From contig CAWBYD010000007.1 in assembly GCA_963792915.1 (NCBI GenBank), positions 186,001 through 250,000 on the forward strand: 64,000 nt of DNA, written 5' to 3'. A program made the translations under genes and the position numbers. The stretch is from Solirubrobacter sp963792915. Its GTDB lineage: Bacteria; Actinomycetota; Thermoleophilia; Solirubrobacterales; Solirubrobacteraceae. Shown piece after piece: positions 61,757-64,000 of this stretch. The notes beneath the pieces were generated by a model. The model saw only the letters and a list, made by a program, of their open reading frames with translations. It did no database searches and had not been told where the DNA came from. How positions within the stretch are numbered: the first letter of the stretch is position 1; every line of letters begins with the position of its first letter.

Positions 61757-63016
61757 TTAAGTCACTGCGACCAGCGTCGGGTCGGCCAGCACGCGCCGCA
61801 ATTGCGTCGCCGCCGCGCCGCGCATCGCGGCCTCGGCGCCGAGGCTGGACGGCAGCACCGGCGGCACCGCGCCGTTCCCGCCGAGCACCCGCGCCTGCAG
61901 CTCGCCGGCGATCACCGGCGCGAGCCACTCCGTCAGCGGCGCGAAATAGCCGCCCAGCACGATCGCCTGCGGGCTCAGCAGGTTGACCACCGTGCCGAGC
62001 GCGATCCCGAGCCAGTGCCCGCACTCCTCCAGGGCGGCCAGCGCGGCCGCGTCGCCCTGCTGCGCGCGCCGGATCAGCTCGGTCACCGAACGGCCCGAGC
62101 CCGTCGTCGTGATCCGCTCACGGTCCAGCCCCGCGGCCGCCAGCAGCGGCTCCAGGCCGGCGCGGGTCTCCAGGCAGCCGCGGCTGCCGCACGCGCACGG
62201 GAGCCCCTCGGGCTCGACCGTGGTGTGGCCGAACTCGCCGCCGAAGCCGCGGTAGCCGCGGAACAGCTCGCCGCCGAGCACGATCCCGCCTCCCACGCCG
62301 ACCTCGCCCGACGCGTACACGAAATCGCTGATTCCCGCGGCCACGCCCTCCCACAGCTCGGCGAGCGCCGCGAGGTTGGCCTCGTTGTCGAGGTCGACCG
62401 GGAGCGGGCCCTCGGTCATCTTCTCGCGCAGCGCCTGCACGACATCGACGTCGGTCCAGTGCAGGTTCGGGGCGATCAGCAGCGAGCCGCGCTGTACGTC
62501 GACCAGGCCCGGCAGTGCGACCGTCGCACCGATCGGGCGCAGCCCCTGCGCGCGCACCTCGCGCACGGCGTCGGAGGCCATCTCGGCCAGCCGGTCCAGC
62601 ACCACCTCGACGGTGCGGCCGCGGTTGTCGACGGCCTCCATCGCCTTGTAGCGCGACCCGCCCGACAGGTCGGTGGCCTGCACGCCGAGGTAGTCGACGT
62701 TGACCTCGAGGCCGAGCGCGACCACGCCGTCGCGCGCGACGTCCACCACCAGGCCCGGCCGGCCCGCCGTGCCGCGGTGCTCGGCGCCGCGCTCCATGAG
62801 CAGCCCGAAATCCATCAGTTCGCTGACCAGACTCGACACCGTGCTCTTGTTGAGCCCAGTGTCCTGTGCGATCGTCGCTCGCGAGCGCGGGCCGCGCTCC
62901 ACCACCTGGCGTAGTACCAAACCCAGGTTGTGGCGCCGCACGGCGCGCTGGGTCGAGAGCTCGATGGCCGGCTTCGGGGTCCACATGACCCCGTTGAGCG
63001 TATCGTCGGACAACAT
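61757..63016 (-). CDS. ROK-family transcriptional repressor (NagC/XylR type)
   Basis: 419 residues. An N-terminal winged helix (HNLGLVLRQVVERGPRSRAT, IAQDTGLNKSTVSSLVSELM) leads to a ROK sugar-kinase-like domain with DLDNEANLAALAELWEGVAA, EVGVGGGIVLGGELFRGYRG and CACGSRGCLE, the Cys-rich zinc loop. It binds a sugar or sugar phosphate to release DNA. It lies 66 bp downstream of the ThuA-type gene, separated by a terminator, and 48 bp before the DUF1800 operon. ATG at 63016 has GGGGG upstream; a second ATG ten codons later is possible. Confidence 0.9.
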   Translation of the reverse strand: MLSDDTLNGVMWTPKPAIELSTQRAVRRHNLGLVLRQVVERGPRSRATIAQDTGLNKSTVSSLVSELMDFGLLMERGAEHRGTAGRPGLVVDVARDGVVALGLEVNVDYLGVQATDLSGGSRYKAMEAVDNRGRTVEVVLDRLAEMASDAVREVRAQGLRPIGATVALPGLVDVQRGSLLIAPNLHWTDVDVVQALREKMTEGPLPVDLDNEANLAALAELWEGVAAGISDFVYASGEVGVGGGIVLGGELFRGYRGFGGEFGHTTVEPEGLPCACGSRGCLETRAGLEPLLAAAGLDRERITTTGSGRSVTELIRRAQQGDAAALAALEECGHWLGIALGTVVNLLSPQAIVLGGYFAPLTEWLAPVIAGELQARVLGGNGAVPPVLPSSLGAEAAMRGAAATQLRRVLADPTLVAVT

Positions 63017-63044
63017 CTCAGCCCCCGTTGGTCTGGCCAGAGTC

Positions 63045-63075
63045 GCCGCGGCGACCCGGGAAGGGTCGCCGCGGC
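63045..63075 (-). terminator. 13-bp perfect-stem terminator between ThuA-type and ROK genes
   Basis: GCCGCGGCGACCC and GGGTCGCCGCGGC pair perfectly over a GGGAA loop. It begins eight bases after the leftward ThuA-type stop codon, in the short gap before the ROK start. Confidence 0.78.
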
Positions 63076-63082
63076 GGGCGCA

Positions 63083-64000
63083 TCACGGTGTCGTCGTGGA
63101 CAGCGTGAACGTGAGGGTCTTGCTGTAGCTGCCCGTACGCAGGGCGTCGGTCGAGCCGATCGCCTGCTGGAAGGACAGGGTCACCGCGTCGTTGGACACG
63201 GGGCCCGAGTACATCAGCAGCTGCAAGGGGCTGCTGGACGAGCCGACCGGCGCGAACACGCCGCCGGCGCCGAGCGGGCTGGCGGCCTTCGCCATCAGCG
63301 CGCCGGGCAGTGAGAACGTCCCGTTGACCAGGTGCCCGGTCGCCGTGGCGCTCGGGTCGGACACGGTCAGCGTCGCGTCGCCGGCCGTGGAGATCACGTT
63401 GGCCGTCGTGCTCGCGTTGTACGTCTGCGCGACGCCCGGGGCGAAGGCCCCGAACGCAGCCGCCGGGCCGGTGCTCAGCGACAGCGTGGCCGGCACGGTG
63501 GCCGCCGTGGTCTGCGTCTGTGACGTGGCGCCCAGCAGCACCAGCATCCAGTCCTTGAGCTGCTGCGTCAGCGCGAGCAGCTTGGCCCGCGCGTCCGCGT
63601 CACCGGAGGCCGGATCCGACAGGGTCGTGTGCAACGCGTCGATGTCGGACAGCGACGAGGTGTAGCCGGACTTCGTGAGCGTCGTGTACTTCGTGTACGC
63701 GGAGTCGACGTCCGCCGAGGCGGCCGTCGCGGCGTCAGAGGTCAGCGTGCCGGCGGTCTGCGCCGCGGCGATCGCCGCCTTGACGTCGGTGTGCGTCACG
63801 CAGTTGGCCTGCGTCTGGCCCGCCGCCCACAGGATGCCCTGGGCCAGGAACTGCTGGTACCAGGCGGTGTTGGTGAACAGCTCCCAGTTGTGGCCGAGCA
63901 CCTGCGTGAACCAGCGGCCGCCGTCGTAGCTGCGGCACCAGGCGATCGGATGGTCGCCCTTCTCGCTGGCGTTGACGCCGTTGGTGACGCCCATGCCGGT
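63083..64000 (-). CDS. ThuA-domain secreted protein, C-terminal part (partial)
   Basis: More than 300 residues; the 5' end lies outside the window. HPIAWCRSYDGGRWFTQVLG and HNWELFTNTAWYQQFLAQGI, then LWAAGQTQANC, are the end of a ThuA (trehalose-utilisation-like) domain, whose relatives are secreted hydrolases. The following 200 residues are an Ala/Thr/Ser-rich domain with LTKSGYTSSLSDIDALHTTL and a beta-rich C-terminus (TLSLSTGPAAAFGAFAPGVA; SYSKTLTFTLSTTTP). It is upstream of the ROK repressor, which may control it. Confidence 0.82.
   Translation of the reverse strand, partial: TGMGVTNGVNASEKGDHPIAWCRSYDGGRWFTQVLGHNWELFTNTAWYQQFLAQGILWAAGQTQANCVTHTDVKAAIAAAQTAGTLTSDAATAASADVDSAYTKYTTLTKSGYTSSLSDIDALHTTLSDPASGDADARAKLLALTQQLKDWMLVLLGATSQTQTTAATVPATLSLSTGPAAAFGAFAPGVAQTYNASTTANVISTAGDATLTVSDPSATATGHLVNGTFSLPGALMAKAASPLGAGGVFAPVGSSSSPLQLLMYSGPVSNDAVTLSFQQAIGSTDALRTGSYSKTLTFTLSTTTP

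Overview
The window is very GC-rich DNA with dense, mostly overlapping genes, frequent GTG and TTG starts, and gene families typical of Actinomycetota: BTAD/SARP-type regulators, NarL-type two-component systems, Tat-exported DUF1501/DUF1800 proteins and ATP-dependent DNA ligase. The best guess from family content is a soil actinobacterium of the Thermoleophilia/Solirubrobacterales type; this is inference, since no rRNA or tRNA gene was seen.

Layout. 0-5 kb is a leftward operon: a short membrane protein, a coiled-coil membrane protein, a GT-C-like membrane protein, an isoaspartyl peptidase/asparaginase and a repeat-rich partial protein. 5-12 kb holds a GntR regulator with an EamA transporter and a clear operator/promoter, an SDR, an ATP-dependent DNA ligase, a second copy of the coiled-coil membrane family and an MFS exporter. 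A 162-bp MITE-like hairpin flanked by CTAG separates this from 11.9-15.9 kb, a signalling block (response regulator, CHASE3 histidine kinase, receiver-PP2C phosphatase) and two crcB fluoride-channel genes. Four consecutive genes there carry apparent single-base frameshifts. 16-22 kb has VOC and PPOX-type proteins and a giant BTAD-ATPase-LuxR regulator divergent from a DHA2 exporter.

22-25.7 kb is a mobile-DNA zone: a REP-associated tyrosine transposase (RAYT), and an IS1634-type element of 1980 bp inserted in the last codons of a Fur-family gene with an exact 6-bp target duplication. 25.7-39 kb is a probable catabolic and uptake island: two related FAD oxidoreductases, an ADP-forming acyl-CoA synthetase, an acyl-CoA dehydrogenase, two TetR regulators (one fused to a hotdog thioesterase domain), a PotABCD-like ABC transporter and a Rieske oxygenase. 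39-53 kb contains an EAL phosphodiesterase, a YciI-like protein, an MHS-family transporter, a NarL-type two-component pair, a MacB-like ABC exporter, an HtpX-like protease and an HrpA helicase.

53-57.5 kb is the most novel part. An MFS exporter is flanked by two very short genes (23 and 11 codons), each with a strong Shine-Dalgarno sequence and both encoding the motif N-x-W-K-x-G-x-K-A. A divergent BTAD/NB-ARC/TPR regulator faces them across 11-bp-phased direct repeats. It reads as an undescribed peptide export or signalling locus. 57.5-64 kb holds a secreted cupredoxin/DUF1501/DUF1800 operon with Pro-Thr linkers, a ROK repressor and the end of a ThuA-type protein.

Sixteen copies of a 29-bp palindrome with core GGGGTCWGACCCC lie in seven intergenic clusters across the window. 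The RAYT gene next to one cluster is the likely mobiliser.
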